DNA from: Siphlonurus alternatus
Lineage: Eukaryota; Arthropoda; Insecta; Ephemeroptera; Siphlonuridae
DNA length: 64,000 nt
Reading direction: 5' to 3'
NCBI GenBank assembly: GCA_949825025.1
Contig: OX463781.1
Coordinates: 34,299,221-34,363,220, forward strand
Under the pieces are notes generated by a model. The model did no database searches and had not been told where the DNA came from. It saw only the letters and a list, made by a program, of their open reading frames with translations. Below are positions 26,017 through 37,983 of this stretch, piece after piece. Every line of letters begins with the position of its first letter. Position 1 is the first letter of the stretch. The position numbers and the translations under genes were made by a program.

Positions 26017-29000
26017 TCACTGAGTAGTCCGTTTCTCTTCACCACCTACTTGAAATGCGTTAATGAAGGCATGGATATGTGGTAGGTGATTTTCACAGTA
26101 GATTTCCAAGTCCTAGACAAGACAGACAGATAAAAACACTGTTAGAATGGCAAACTATTAAAACAGGGGTAGTAGATATGTTGGTTATATTATTTTTCAA
26201 CACAAAAAAAAGTTAATATAGTAAAACAGAATATTAATTCATGACTGCATGGTCCACACTGTCAACCACGGACATGCTCTAACCTTAGTGTCGAGACAAA
26301 AGCCAAGCAAGTTTTGAAGCAGTAGTCGCTGAGGTGCCAGAGCGGGATGTACCGCCAAGCCGAGGCTCTCCTGGTCGTCACACATTTCACGCAGGCGGGT
26401 CAGCGTCTCTCCAGGCACCTCACGGAGCAGAAGCACTGGCGTTGTATCTTGGAAGTACTGGAAAACGAGAATTGCAGATATATTTATGATTATCCACAGA
26501 GAGCAACAATTAACAAATCTCCTTAAATAAAACAATTCAAAATATTATTTTTGTTTAAAAATTAAGTAAAGAACCTTTGCAACAGATTGATTCTGGTTCA
26601 TGTGTTGCTGTAATATTGTTTGGTATTTCATGATATAGGACATAGGCTACATATTTTACTACAAATTGTAATGAATACACTAATTACATAATCAAATAAG
26701 TAATTGACTGCTAGACATGGATATACTATAAGTTTACAAGAATTTTTCATGTTTAATAGAGTTAACATTTGCAAAGTAGGAAACAAAACGTAGAAAATAT
26801 ATAAACTTACGTTTGGCATCAGCAGAATGTGCAGAAAGTTGCCAGCAATTTCGTTGATCTGCCTGATTTGGGCCCTGAAGAGTCGGCTTTTGTACTTATA
26901 GTGCTGGAAGACTTCAAACCGGTGCCTGCAAGTGAGGGTACACATACATTAAGGGAGAATGGTTGTCAGTCAAGAGGAGATGGTTCATAGTCTTTGTACA
27001 GTAATTATTAAAATTATTGAATTGAATTAAAAAATTATTACAAAAAAATTGCATATATATGTCCATGCGGTCTCATGAGAGTCCTTGTTAGATTTCCATT
27101 ACAGTACATTTAATAACATCAAAGCCTGCAGGTTCAATACACCCAAGTCCTTACTTAAGCAGTAGGTCGCAGGCCGAGTCCAGAAGCCAGTCCTGCGACG
27201 ACAGCAGGCAGGCGAGCATCAGGGAGGGGGGCGGCACCGTCCACAAGTTGAGCTTGACTGCTTTCAGCTCCCAGCCCATCAACTGTGCACATCGTCACAA
27301 TATAAGACAGAGTTGCAACGTTGGAGGGCAGGAAAGCGTTATATTGTTTTGTTTGTTTTTTTTAAATTATAGATCTCTGGATGCAACCTGTTGGCTTTTG
27401 AGTTGGGGAAGATGGGACTCCAAGGTTGTTGCATTACAGTTTTTCCCTCTCACGTCAGTCAGCATCTTGATCTGGGGTTCCAAGATAATTTAGCTTGGTG
27501 TATGTTCTAATGTTAATACACCATGGAATTATGAACTTGAACAAAATTTGACATAACAAAAGAAATAAGACAGAAAGTTGAACGGGGAAGCTGATTGCAC
27601 CACGGAATCAGGGGGATTATGACGCAGGTGAAACTCACGGTTTTGTAGAAGGAGAGGGCCTCATCAATGAGCAGCAGACAACTGCTAGGCTTCTCCGAGG
27701 CAATCGCGATGTTGCACAGCTTGATGTGCAGCTCCCCGCAGTGCCTCAGGGTGCTCTCCGCGGGCCACTTGAGGTGCTCCTGGGGCGAGTGATGCACCTG
27801 CCAGTGCTGCCAGCAGACGACTTGTTACTACGTCACCACCTCAATGAGTCTCACAAACGTTATCTTTATGTGCTAGCATTTTAAAGAGGGGCGGCCAAAA
27901 TAGTTAAAAATATTCTAATATTGTTAATAATTTTATAGGAGAACACAAATGATTTCAAAATGCATGTCACTGAAAAAACTCCCATTGATTTAAATTATTT
28001 TTTAATGTAAGTAAGATGGAAGTGAATTTTAATTTCAAGAATTTTATTGGTTTTCCCTTTTAACACAAGTTACCTAAACAGTATAATATATATAATAGTT
28101 AAAGGAGCTTCAGCTTTTATATTTTCATTGTTTAAAAAAATAATGTTGAACTTATTAGTGCACCCAAAAGAGCCCTTTTTAAGAGTTTCATTAGTAACAT
28201 TCAAAAAGCTTGCTGAGCAAAGTGGGTCTTTTTTAATGTTGACTGCTGGAACTCATAAAAGTCGGAATCATATGGAAGGTTTTGAATTATCATTACAGTA
28301 TTGCATTACATTGCAAACATAAAAACATACACAATGAGAAATGGTTAGTAAAGAATGCATAAACTGTATTACAAACTGTATTACAGTAATTTGCAGTATC
28401 AATATCAACATTATTTATATTATTCTTAAACCTGTTGTTCCTCTGGCTCTGGTCCGAGAGGTCCCCGGTTTGATTCCCGAACACGGCAGACTTTTCGTGT
28501 CTTGGGATGGGTGTGACTGATTACTAGATTATGGAGTTGGTAGGAGGAAGGCAGTTACGGCTGTCTATACTCTGCTGCCCTGCAGTATTGCACTGCCACT
28601 GCAGGCTGCACAGATCCGGTAGTAGGAGCCCAGAAGAGTGCAGGAAAGGGTTCTGGGAGCCTGGTAAGCCCCAGCATGGTCACAAGATAACTCTTACTGA
28701 CAAGGCTAAATATTGGCCTGGCCACACCCGAATGGGTAAAATGGTGTCAACGGTTACAAGAGTATCTTAAACCTTAATTAAATTAAATACCGGTAAGAAG
28801 TTTTAGTGCTATGAACAGTTTAGCTGAACAAATTTAGTTATGCAAAGTTAAAAGTACATACCAGGTTGAGAATCATTTCTCCAACTTTCTTCAATATGAA
28901 AACTCTGGTCTCCAGGTCAGATGACACAAAGTAATACTCCAAGGGCAGCAGGATTGAAGCATACAGTTCTGTAGGAGGTCAAATGTCAAATTGTTGATTT

Positions 29001-32000
29001 TAGCCTCAATATTTTCAGTAGCAAAATTTGATACGTAGTTACGTACTATGCCTAACCTACTTTCCCTATTACTAAGGAAAAAAACTAGCCTATCCACATA
29101 ATTATAATACCCCTCTTCACTTCATTTTATAGAAAGGAAATGTTAGTACTATTCTGTTGATTCTATTCACTGAAATTAGGTTTACCTTATATCAAGTTTT
29201 TAGCTAATTATTTTTAACAGGAGTGCAATCTCCCTCACTCAAAATTGAGTTTTAGTTAACAATAAGTTGCGTAATAATGAGTTTTTACTGTACATATATC
29301 GACGCCTCAGAATGCAAACCATGTAACTACAAAAAAAATTTATGGAACTTTGACCCTTATGTTCTAGTGAGATAAGGTTTAGAGTTGCATCAAATTTTTT
29401 TGTAGATACGTGGTTTGCATTCTGAGGCGACGATATATTGTAAACAAAAAGGTTTGTTACAACCATTGTGAGTAGAAGACTCAATCTACCTACTACAAAG
29501 TCACCAAGAATCTATCCTGATAAAGTTTACTTTTGACTTATAAAGGAAAGAAAAATAACTTTTACGAGAAATTATAAAACTGTTTTGTTTACAGCTGGTG
29601 TTCAGATACAACTACAAGGGTCAAGAAACAAGGGGAACTCACCGTTGTATGTGGAGAAGAAGGGCCTCGTCATGAGCTCCAGTACGAGGGTGGTCATCTG
29701 CTCATCGCCCTGGCACTGCAGGAAGAGGGAGACGAAGCGAGTGATGACTGCAGAGCTGCTCTGGTGACTTTCTTGCATGCGCACCAATCCCCGCAGCAGC
29801 TGCAGCATTGAAGCCTCGGAGCAGCGGCGACGGTCTCGTCTGTCAATCACTGTCAACAACACGTCAACAGTTGCAACTTCATTTAGTAACACCAAACGTC
29901 CCCTCGGAACATAAGTATCTTGGGAACAAAGTATTTGCTATGCGAATTTAGGTTATATATTATGTAATTAATAATAATAATAATAATTGTTTATTGGGTT
30001 AAAAAATACAGTTTGGAGGGAAAAATATTAATAAATAAACATCCAAAACCCAATTGGTGAATGTAAAAGACGAAAAAGTGCATACACAAAATGCGTCCAT
30101 TTACCCAAAGAAAATAATATAAATCAGACAATAATATTGTACAGTAACTACTTCGTCAAAATCAATAAAATAAAAAATTAAACAATTAATGAAACAACAA
30201 ACACATAATTGATATATATATATATATATATGCAAAAGCATAATATATGTAATTGAAGCATAATTGCAGGAAAACTTTACCGTAATTACTGTACAGTAAA
30301 CTAAGTAATTTTTATTTTATTTGTGCTGTTCATATATTACAGAAAAAGACTTGTTGGGAAGGGAGATTGTTAGAGCACTAGTATTTTTTTTTTTTTTTTC
30401 TGATTCATTGTTTGTTTTGTCTTAGATTTGTGGCTGAGTGGCAGCCAGTCTCACCGAGCATCAGATTCTGCAGCAGAGTGTGGCGAAAACGCTGCCGAAC
30501 TTTCTCCTCTGCAAACTGCAGGTACATGAGACCACCACTACTGGAGAGCAGTGAGAGGGCTTGCGCAGGGCACTTGGAGGTCAGAAGGTAGCAGCCCAGC
30601 TCTAGCATGCTGCAAGACGAGCATTACAAGGGCGGTGAAGTATTTGCCAACACTTGTATACAGATGTGTGCTTGAATGGACAATCTTCCTGAAATTTGTA
30701 TTGCATATTTGGATAGAAGACTTCGAATTGTGTATTGTCAAATTTTTCCAATTTTTTTTTTAGCTCTCTAAACACCCTTTGGTTGGAAGACAGAATATAA
30801 TAAATAATTATAAATCTTTATTTAAATTAAGGAAAATAAACCATTTAGGTTGTGATTATCTTGGTAAAAGAAAAGGATAGGAATAACCAGCAAGGCCTTA
30901 CCGATCGAAAGAGTCACAGCAATCTCACTCTTCTTGTGACTGAAGAAGCATCTCCACGATGCGAAACGTTTCAAAAATGTAAATAACTTTCAAGTGTACT
31001 GTGACCACAAGATTTTCACCTGCTGTGACTCTTTCGATCGGTAAGGCCTTGCTGGTTATTCCTATTCTTTCCTTTTACCAAGATAATTATAAATCTTTGT
31101 AAATTATAACAAAAGCAACCTGAAAAGATAAGAGAAGGTCTCTGTTTCTACTAGAAGTAAAATGGCTTGAATGTCAAAACATAGATTGAATAATATCCAA
31201 ATGGTTTGAAGACTGTAACCAATGTTTTATATAATCACTCACGTTTTATTCTCAACCATCAGTCGGACAGGATTCATGACAATGTTCTCCAGAGTACTTA
31301 GCTTGATGAAGGAGAGAGGAGGAACCATTGCATAACCGTCCTGCTTCTGTCCTTTGGCCTAAAACAAGCAGAGACATCTTGTATACTGTACACATAGGCA
31401 GCTACAAAAATGTTAACATGCAAGCACAGTTTCAGCTCGTCAGGCAGGTAACACCATCAAAAAGTATAGATGGAATACAGCAGCTCAATAAAGAAAGCTA
31501 AAGGACCAAACATTGAAATCTAATTTAGTTTTCAAGTACAGTATAGCTAAAAAAAAAAAAAAAAAAAAAAATGTAAAATACTGTATTGAAGTCTTCTTAA
31601 ATTGGATATTTGTTTAGAGCCTACCTCTTCAACTAAAAGGAAAATCAAATCACCCAGAAATAAGATTGTAAAAATCACTATACGTACTTTCAAAAATATT
31701 TAAAAAAAAAAGTTTTTGATATTAACATAATTTTTTATGGTTTGTTTATTCATGATAAAATAATTTTTGAGACAACATAATTATGTTGATACTTTCATAT
31801 TTGTCACATCAATACCGAGTGATTCTAACATCGTTGCAAACTCACAGGTCGCTCAATTGCCCAGCAAATTTTGTTTTTCTTTGGACTGGAGACGTTTCTG
31901 TCTCCGTCCTCCAGTCTTGTGCAGAGTCGTTGTATGGCCGCCATCAAGTCCACCTCCCCTGCGTTTCCGAGCATCGCCTGGGACAGCACCGGGATTGGCT

Positions 32001-34914
32001 CGGGGACCTTGTCAGGACGCAGCGTCTTGTACAGGCTGCAAGCATTCCACTGGCGTTATTACATATCTTACAACTGTTTATATCATGTAGTGTTTTAATG
32101 GTCATAAATAAATGTAGAATAGCAGATAATGTCATTGTTTATGCTGATAGTGTACCTGCTCTGTATAAGTCAATATTTGGAATTGCACGAACTTTACCTT
32201 TAATGTTTTTGAGCAGTGTATGAAGGTGTGATTGTTAAATGGCAATAAACTAGTGTTTCATTCCCTTAAATCACAAATCTCCTTGTCTCTTGGAGCTAGC
32301 TTCAACAAATTAGACTAGGGTAATGTTTAAGTTATGTTGTGGTGTGCAAAGTACAGCACAAACTTTTACTATAATTCCCAAAAGCAACAAGATTAATATC
32401 CAAAGACTATCAGAGCATCATCCAAGTTTGTCATCCAAGAGCTATGTGCCGCACCACATGATGCATGCCCAAAGTTTAGCTACATGTACCGTTACGGGAC
32501 ACAGTCATTATTTGAAATTTTTTAATCGTAAGATATGGTGGTTTCTGATGATCTTCGACTGATACCAAGAAGTTTAAAGCAATGATGATGGTTCATGGAA
32601 TAGAGCTGCAGAACTCAAACTGATTTGCATAATAACAATTTCAAATATTTGCTGTACATATTCTTTAACTATCAGCAGCAGCCACACTTAAAAACGCCCC
32701 TCACTTCTTCATCTGCAGTGAGAAACTTATTATTATCTTGTTAAGTTTACCTGAGAAGAGCCAAGACGTAGGGCCTTCTGTCTTTCTCTTTCAACCTCAG
32801 CAGCCGCACAACTCTGAACCTTGTAATCAACTCAGGCACGGTCAGCAGCTGCAGCAACTTACATGAAGGCCCTTCCTGTGAAGGAAATGTTTGTATTAAA
32901 CAATCATATAGGAAATTTTTGTATTAAACAATCATTAAGTGGCTGTTATTAACAAAGTTCTTACCAATCTTTCACGGTTCAATGCCTTGAATAGAATTTC
33001 GTACGCCCACGTTAGAGATTCAACCTCGATGATCCCGAATTCCAACATTCCTACAAGAAAACTAACATAAGGACACAAACATTATTTGTACATGACAAGC
33101 CTACCAATGAACCACATGAGTGCAGTTTTAAGTGCGGTAAACGGCAGGTCATCAATATAGCTGACGAGCCACAGCATGAGCTCTCTCACCACGGTGGGGG
33201 TTGGCTGTCTTGTGGGGATGAGGCAGCGCAGAATGTCCTGCTGAGCCGAGGCACCTGAGGAACAAACATGTAGTGAGATTGGCCAGGGAAGGAAACTTGA
33301 GAAAAGTGATGTTTATTTACACCAAACAGTAAGTAGATAATTGGATAGCTGGACTACAACTTTGTTTGACCTATTGGAGTGGAGAGAATGGGGTAACAAA
33401 GAAAGAAATTCATGCAAATAAGGTACTATTGTAAAACATAAAATTACAACATTTTAACTCCAATAGTAGTACTGAGATACTGAGGATATTTTGGAGGAGA
33501 AAATAATGTCATAAATATCTATATACAGTACATAAATATATAATAAATTAAAAAAATAGATATGTACATAATATATACTTAAGGGATTATAGAAGATTTT
33601 ACATAATAATGGAAGCTATTAGGGCTAACCCAGCTCATGAATTCAGGAGGAATACAGCACATTTATGATTTTCCAGTATCTTTTCTCTCTCTCCCCCCCC
33701 CCCCACTCCCCCCCCCCCCCCTTTTCACTCCCTTCCCATCTACATTTCTTCTGTGGAATGAAGAACATACTACTAATTATTATTTTTTTACTGTGATTAT
33801 AAATATGAAATCAAAAATGATATTCATAGAAATAGTGCATATCTCTCTCCTGCTAATAGGAGGAGTCCACATAATTGACCTCATAAAGTACCAATAGATG
33901 GCATTGAAAACAGCCTCTATAGAATCAGTATGACTCAACTACACGTGTACTTTAGCCAGTAGCAAAGCTCAGATATCAAAACATTGACACTTTTAGAATC
34001 ACCCAGGTAAAATCCACCAGATGTCCATACCTGTCTTTATGACGTCAATAGTGCTTCCCTACTCTATAATAAACTACCTGATTAAAAAAACCTTGCTTGT
34101 ATTTTTAAATGATAGTAAGTTATAATAACTATTATGATGTAAAGGAATTATTTACTCAGCACAAAAAATCTTAATTATTATATTTTGTATTGTGTATATA
34201 CTGTATATTGTCTTATTTAATTCTATTACATTTTTTTATGTAATTATGTTATGTACAGTACTGTATTTTGACTTGTTCTAAACATACATGTATGTCACAG
34301 AACTTAATAAAAATCTAATTCTAAAAGAACTAAGAATAGAATGTATCAGATTTTTCTTTGTAGAGATGGTTCATCTTTTTTTTTATATATGTATATGATA
34401 TTTAATTGTACAGTACATTAAATTTCCAAACAGACAGCTCAAATTCATGAAATCAATTACAGTCTTTCAAATTTTAATTCTGTTCATGCCTAAAATGAAC
34501 ACATTATCAATCAACAACTCTTTCTAAGTTCAATGTATCATGTACCAGAAATCAGCTTGTGGTGGGGAATTTCTCCAATTTAGACAAAATGACAAAATTA
34601 AGCTACAATTAGAATCGGAGGGGGGGAGGGGGGGGAAGAATGGACTGACTGAAAATGTTTATAACTTCTTTGCAGGCACACATTTTACAGTATAAACTTC
34701 TGGATGTAAGGTTGTGACTTTCTTTGCATGACATTTTCTGAAGTTATATGGTATTAATGCTGATGAATACACTCACTTAATTTCTTGATGTCGACGTCCG
34801 TAAAGGCCATGACGAGCGCCTCCATCTCCTCGGAGCTGAGGCCGTCTTCCAGCATGCTCTGCACAGTCTTGAGCAGCAGCATGAGGGACTCCTTGTGCTT
34901 CTTGGATTCTATAA
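26017..34914 (-). CDS. CENPI: CENP-I (Mis6) kinetochore protein, N-terminus not found
   Basis: CENP-I is a HEAT-repeat-like component of the constitutive centromere-associated network (CENP-H/I/K/M). Fourteen exons join in frame with GT-AG sites: 34908-34777, 33254-33105, 33050-32965, 32875-32751, 32035-31846, 31358-31243, 30609-30455, 29849-29643, 28968-28862, 27806-27639, 27282-27155, 26925-26811, 26457-26284 and 26112-26017. They give 648 residues (human 756). Family marks are the early block GMLEFGIIEVESLTWAYEIL with ITRFRVVRLLRLKEKDRRPY (VKPFRVRKLLDL in vertebrates), LYKTLRPDKVPEPIP, and the late VHPALAPQRLLLQNLLGF block. The first exon found may start at 34,908 or 34,914; both leave a split codon, so at least one upstream coding exon is missing. 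The acceptor of the 27,639 exon could also be at 27,797. SINE, MITE, non-LTR and Penelope-like insertions lie in introns. Confidence 0.88.
28436..28770 (+). mobile_element. tRNA-like SINE, copy 1
   Basis: About 335 bp shared, in opposite orientation, with 48,680-48,985. The head contains a pol III B-box-like GGTTTGATTCCCG. The body includes CGGCAGACTTTTCGTG, GGAGCCCAGAAGAGTGCAG and GGCCTGGCCACACCCG. It sits in a CENPI intron. The A-box side is unclear, so the tRNA origin is an inference. Confidence 0.65.
29293..29438. mobile_element. 146 bp palindromic MITE in CENPI intron
   Basis: The left arm ATATATCGACGCCTCAGAAT... with GCAAACCATGTAACTAC is mirrored by GTAGATACGTGGTTTGC and ATTCTGAGGCGACGATATAT. 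Arms about 50 bp. A half copy lies at 20,262-20,335. Confidence 0.65.
29970..30250 (-). mobile_element. non-LTR 3' UTR fragment
   Basis: Reading on the minus strand, it repeats the 3' UTR of the 16,580-17,155 element, including CAATTGGGTTTTGG, TTTTTAACCCAATAAACAATTA and an (ATT)n tail. No coding part is left. Lies in a CENPI intron. Confidence 0.65.
30820..31082 (+). mobile_element. Penelope-like relic with hammerhead-like motif and 16 bp target duplication
   Basis: The insertion is flanked by a 16 bp direct repeat ATAATTATAAATCTTT (30,804-30,819 and 31,083-31,098). Within it, inverted arms of about 66 bp (30,855-30,921 and 31,021-31,087, slightly overlapping the right repeat) enclose a hammerhead-ribozyme-like core. 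CTGAAGA is at 30,940-30,946, stem II is GCATC/GATGC (30,948-30,952 with 30,958-30,962) and GAAA follows at 30,963. Stem I pairs 30,932-30,938 with 31,006-31,012. The base before the expected cleavage position is A instead of U and stem III is unclear, so activity is doubtful. Such motifs are known in Penelope-like elements. Lies in a CENPI intron. Confidence 0.55.
33300..34770. other. CENPI intron, no embedded gene seen
   Basis: AT-rich intron with a C-homopolymer tract near 33,693-33,721 and a G tract near 34,620. No coding or element structure is recognised. Confidence 0.4.
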
Positions 34915-36535
34915 CTAAGAGACACAAAGAAAATTCAGAAAAAAATTATTATTACTCGATCTTACACGACTTAATTAACACAAAGGATTTTCTTGTTTTT
35001 TTAAATCAGCTTTTTTAATTATGATTTCAAACATTATTTTGGTAAAGGCTTGAGTTTAAGTTATGGAACATTGCTCTATTTTTTAATGTCACATATCCAC
35101 AAATTAAAAAAATAAAACAAATTTAAAGTGTTGATACGTACGCCATACCGGTACAGTATAATACATTATAATAGCGGCACCATGCTTAGACTCCGCAAAG
35201 CTCTGCTGATGCTACTGTAGTCAATTTGCTGGTCTCTTTGCACTGCATACAGCACTGTATGTACAGAGCTTGCAGTACGCCTACTGCATGTATGTATGTA
35301 CCAATGGGGGACTTGAAAGTGTCTATATGCATACACAGGTCTTAAGGTGCTTTCACATATTCGAAAATCGCTACGGAGTTCCGTAGCTATGCCGTAGGCC
35401 TTTCACATATTCTCGTTCATCTGCGGCAGCTGCGGCGGAAAATCATGTGAATGCCGTAGCAAAATCAAACTCATCTTGATTTTGCTACGGAGTTCCGTAG
35501 ATCGATTGCGAGGTGCTACGGTGCAGCTACGGTGCGCCGCAGCAAAATCAACACATTTGCTACGGAGTGTTTCCGTAGCGATTTTCGAATATGTGAAAGC
35601 ACCTTTATGGATGATGTTATACAGGACATTTGGCATAAAAGTGATGAAATTGAAGTATTATTGAGAAGAATGAAAGCAGCGACGCAGCGACTGATCTTTA
35701 CTCCCCAAATTCAATGCACATCATTGCCGATATGATGTACAGTATGCCAAACAGCAAAACGCTTTTAAGTCTCCCATTCGTGCACATATTATCATAGCCT
35801 AGCCATCCACAGCTATACAGTATGCAGCTATTATAGACAGTATGCATACAGTAATTTTAATGCTTAATGTTCTATGCGTATTTTAAATTTTAAAAAAAGA
35901 AGCTTAGAGGGGAAAGAGACAGCTCGGTCAGCACACTATTTATATGCATACATATATCATGTATAAAATATGATATGAGCAAGAAGGGACTGCAAAAACT
36001 ACATGCACATATATAATACCACATATGCATACCCACATACCGTTATATTGTACCGTACAGTATGTATATTTTATATGCATACTGAGCCAACCAGCCAACT
36101 CACCATTATGATTTTGTATGGTTCTTAAAAGCTTTATTAACGCCTTTACAGACATTATTATGAATAAATATTAATATCCTAGCTACAAGAAATCATTATT
36201 AAATTTAAAAACAATAGAAAACTAGACATATGGTAAAAAAATTGCAGGAAAAACAGATAAAAATGCTGAACTGCTGAAGAAGCTTTCAAATTTCAAAGCA
36301 AAGCTGGGCGCCTGGGCGTAACTGCCAAAAACATATGTAACAGATTCCCGCCAATTTTTTATGCAGTTTCGGGGTTTCGGCGGTTTCGGTCCGTTTCGGT
36401 TTCGGTTTTTCTTGGTTTTCTTGGCTCTTTTGTTTAAAATGCGGCATAGTTTTAAATGCACATTTGGCCGATTTCGATTTCGGGCCACATTGCACGGGAG
36501 GCCGGCATGCAGTGTGTGCGGCAGAGGGTCTCTAG
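34915..36535. other. region upstream of the first CENPI exon found
   Basis: The missing 5' exon(s) of CENPI should lie here or beyond the transposon block. I cannot identify one. It contains a MITE (35,346-35,603), TATGCATAC-rich sequence around 35,940-36,080 and a run of TTTCGGT-like words at 36,365-36,415. Confidence 0.4.
35346..35603. mobile_element. 258 bp MITE with TTAA-like flanks
   Basis: The terminal inverted repeats are GGTGCTTTCACATATTCG at the left and CGAATATGTGAAAGCACC at the right, then GCTACGGA/TCCGTAGC repeated internally many times. The left flank is TTAA and the right flank TTTA, consistent with a mutated TTAA duplication. Confidence 0.75.
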
Positions 36536-36662
36536 ATTTAGATTTTAGATTTAGATTTTAACGCTCTGCGGCAAATGTGGCTAAACCACGGTGGCTCGCA
36601 ATATAGTGCTCAACGCACTCTTAAATCCCCCGTAACTCTCCGCCCCCACCACCTCGGACGGC
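36536..36662 (-). mobile_element. 3' terminal fragment of the B/D non-LTR family
   Basis: On the minus strand it encodes SYGGFKSALSTILRATVV followed by a stop and ends in a TTTAGA-type tandem tail (36,530-36,560). It abuts the 3' tail of element B, so two 3' ends of one family lie in tandem. It closely matches 19,120-19,286. Confidence 0.75.
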
Positions 36663-37983
36663 AGGGATAAAAAGATAAAAGATAAAAATTTAGTTTATAC
36701 TGCGGCAGTTGTGGTCACACCACTATGGCTCACAGTTTGTGTCCTGCTTGAGGTCTTGAGGTAACCAGCTCCTTGAACTTCTCAATCCTGTCCACGCCCA
36801 CCTCCGCAGACCCCAGCAGATTCCACTCTCTCGCCGTCCTCCTGATAAAAGAATACTTTCCCACATCATTGTAATTGCTACCCTGATACTCGAGCTTCCA
36901 TTCATGGTCCCTTCTCCCCAAATATCTTCCCCTGTCCACTTTTCCACTCATCTCCTCCCAACCCTTGGCATTCCTTGTAATTTTGTACATTGTTGTCAAT
37001 CTAATTTGCCTCCTCCTTTCCTCCAGTGAGCTCCATCCCAGTTCTCCAATCATTTGTGTGACACTCTCCCTTTCCTTATGAATTTCCCTTCCGTCACTCA
37101 CCAGTTTCCAGCTTCCCATTTTGCCAGTCACTCTTCTGGCCGCTCTTCTCTGTATCTTTTCCAGTTCCTTCTTTATTCCCTTCGTCCTATATGGGTCCCA
37201 AACGTTGCATCCATATTCTAACATTGGTCGGATAAGTGTTTTGTACGCTTTTTCCCTGATTTCCCTCCCCGTTCCTTTCAAATTTCTCATTACAAACTCC
37301 AGATTTCTTCTTCCTTTATTTGTGATGTATGCAATTTGGTCATTCCAGTTAAGCTTAGATTGCATTACCACCCCTAAATATTTATATTTCTTTTCCTCTT
37401 TAAGTTCAGCTCCGTCCATTTTATATATCGCTGTGCTTCCTGCTCTTTTCCTACTAAATTTGACTGTGCTACATTTATCAACATTAAGATGCATTTTATT
37501 TTCCTTTACCCATTTACCTACTATATTCAGATCCTCCTGAAGTATTTTCGTGTCGTCTTTGTCCTTAATTATTTTATATATAACACTATCATCTGCAAAC
37601 AGTCTCATTTTTGATTTAATTCCTGTTCCAATATCTTCAATAAAAATAATGAACAAAATAGGCCCCAGTACGCTGCCTTGAGGAACTCCTGACGTTACCT
37701 TTTCTTCCCCCGACATTGTTTCTCCTAACTTTACCCTCTGTACCCTGTCTGTCAGAAAATCCTCCACATATTTAGCTAATTGTTCTTCCTGCAGTGCCGC
37801 TCTAACTTTCCTCATTAGTATGTCATGCGGTACCTTGTCGAAGGCTTTTTCAAAATCCAAAAAGATTGCATGTGTTTCCCCCCCACTGTCCAGGCATTCC
37901 TCTAGTTCCTGTGCTAGCCCTAGAATTTGTGTATCACATGAATACTTTTCTCGAAACCCATGTTGTCGTGATCCAAAAAATCC

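Noticed and set aside
30932..31012. Active hammerhead ribozyme
   Set aside because: The base before the cleavage position is A instead of U and stem III is not clear, so only a hammerhead-like motif is claimed.
31767..32223. Overlapping plus-strand frames up to 146 codons
   Set aside because: Antisense to the CENPI exon at 31,846-32,035.
37121..37540. Plus-strand hydrophobic frame
   Set aside because: Antisense of element B reverse transcriptase coding sequence.
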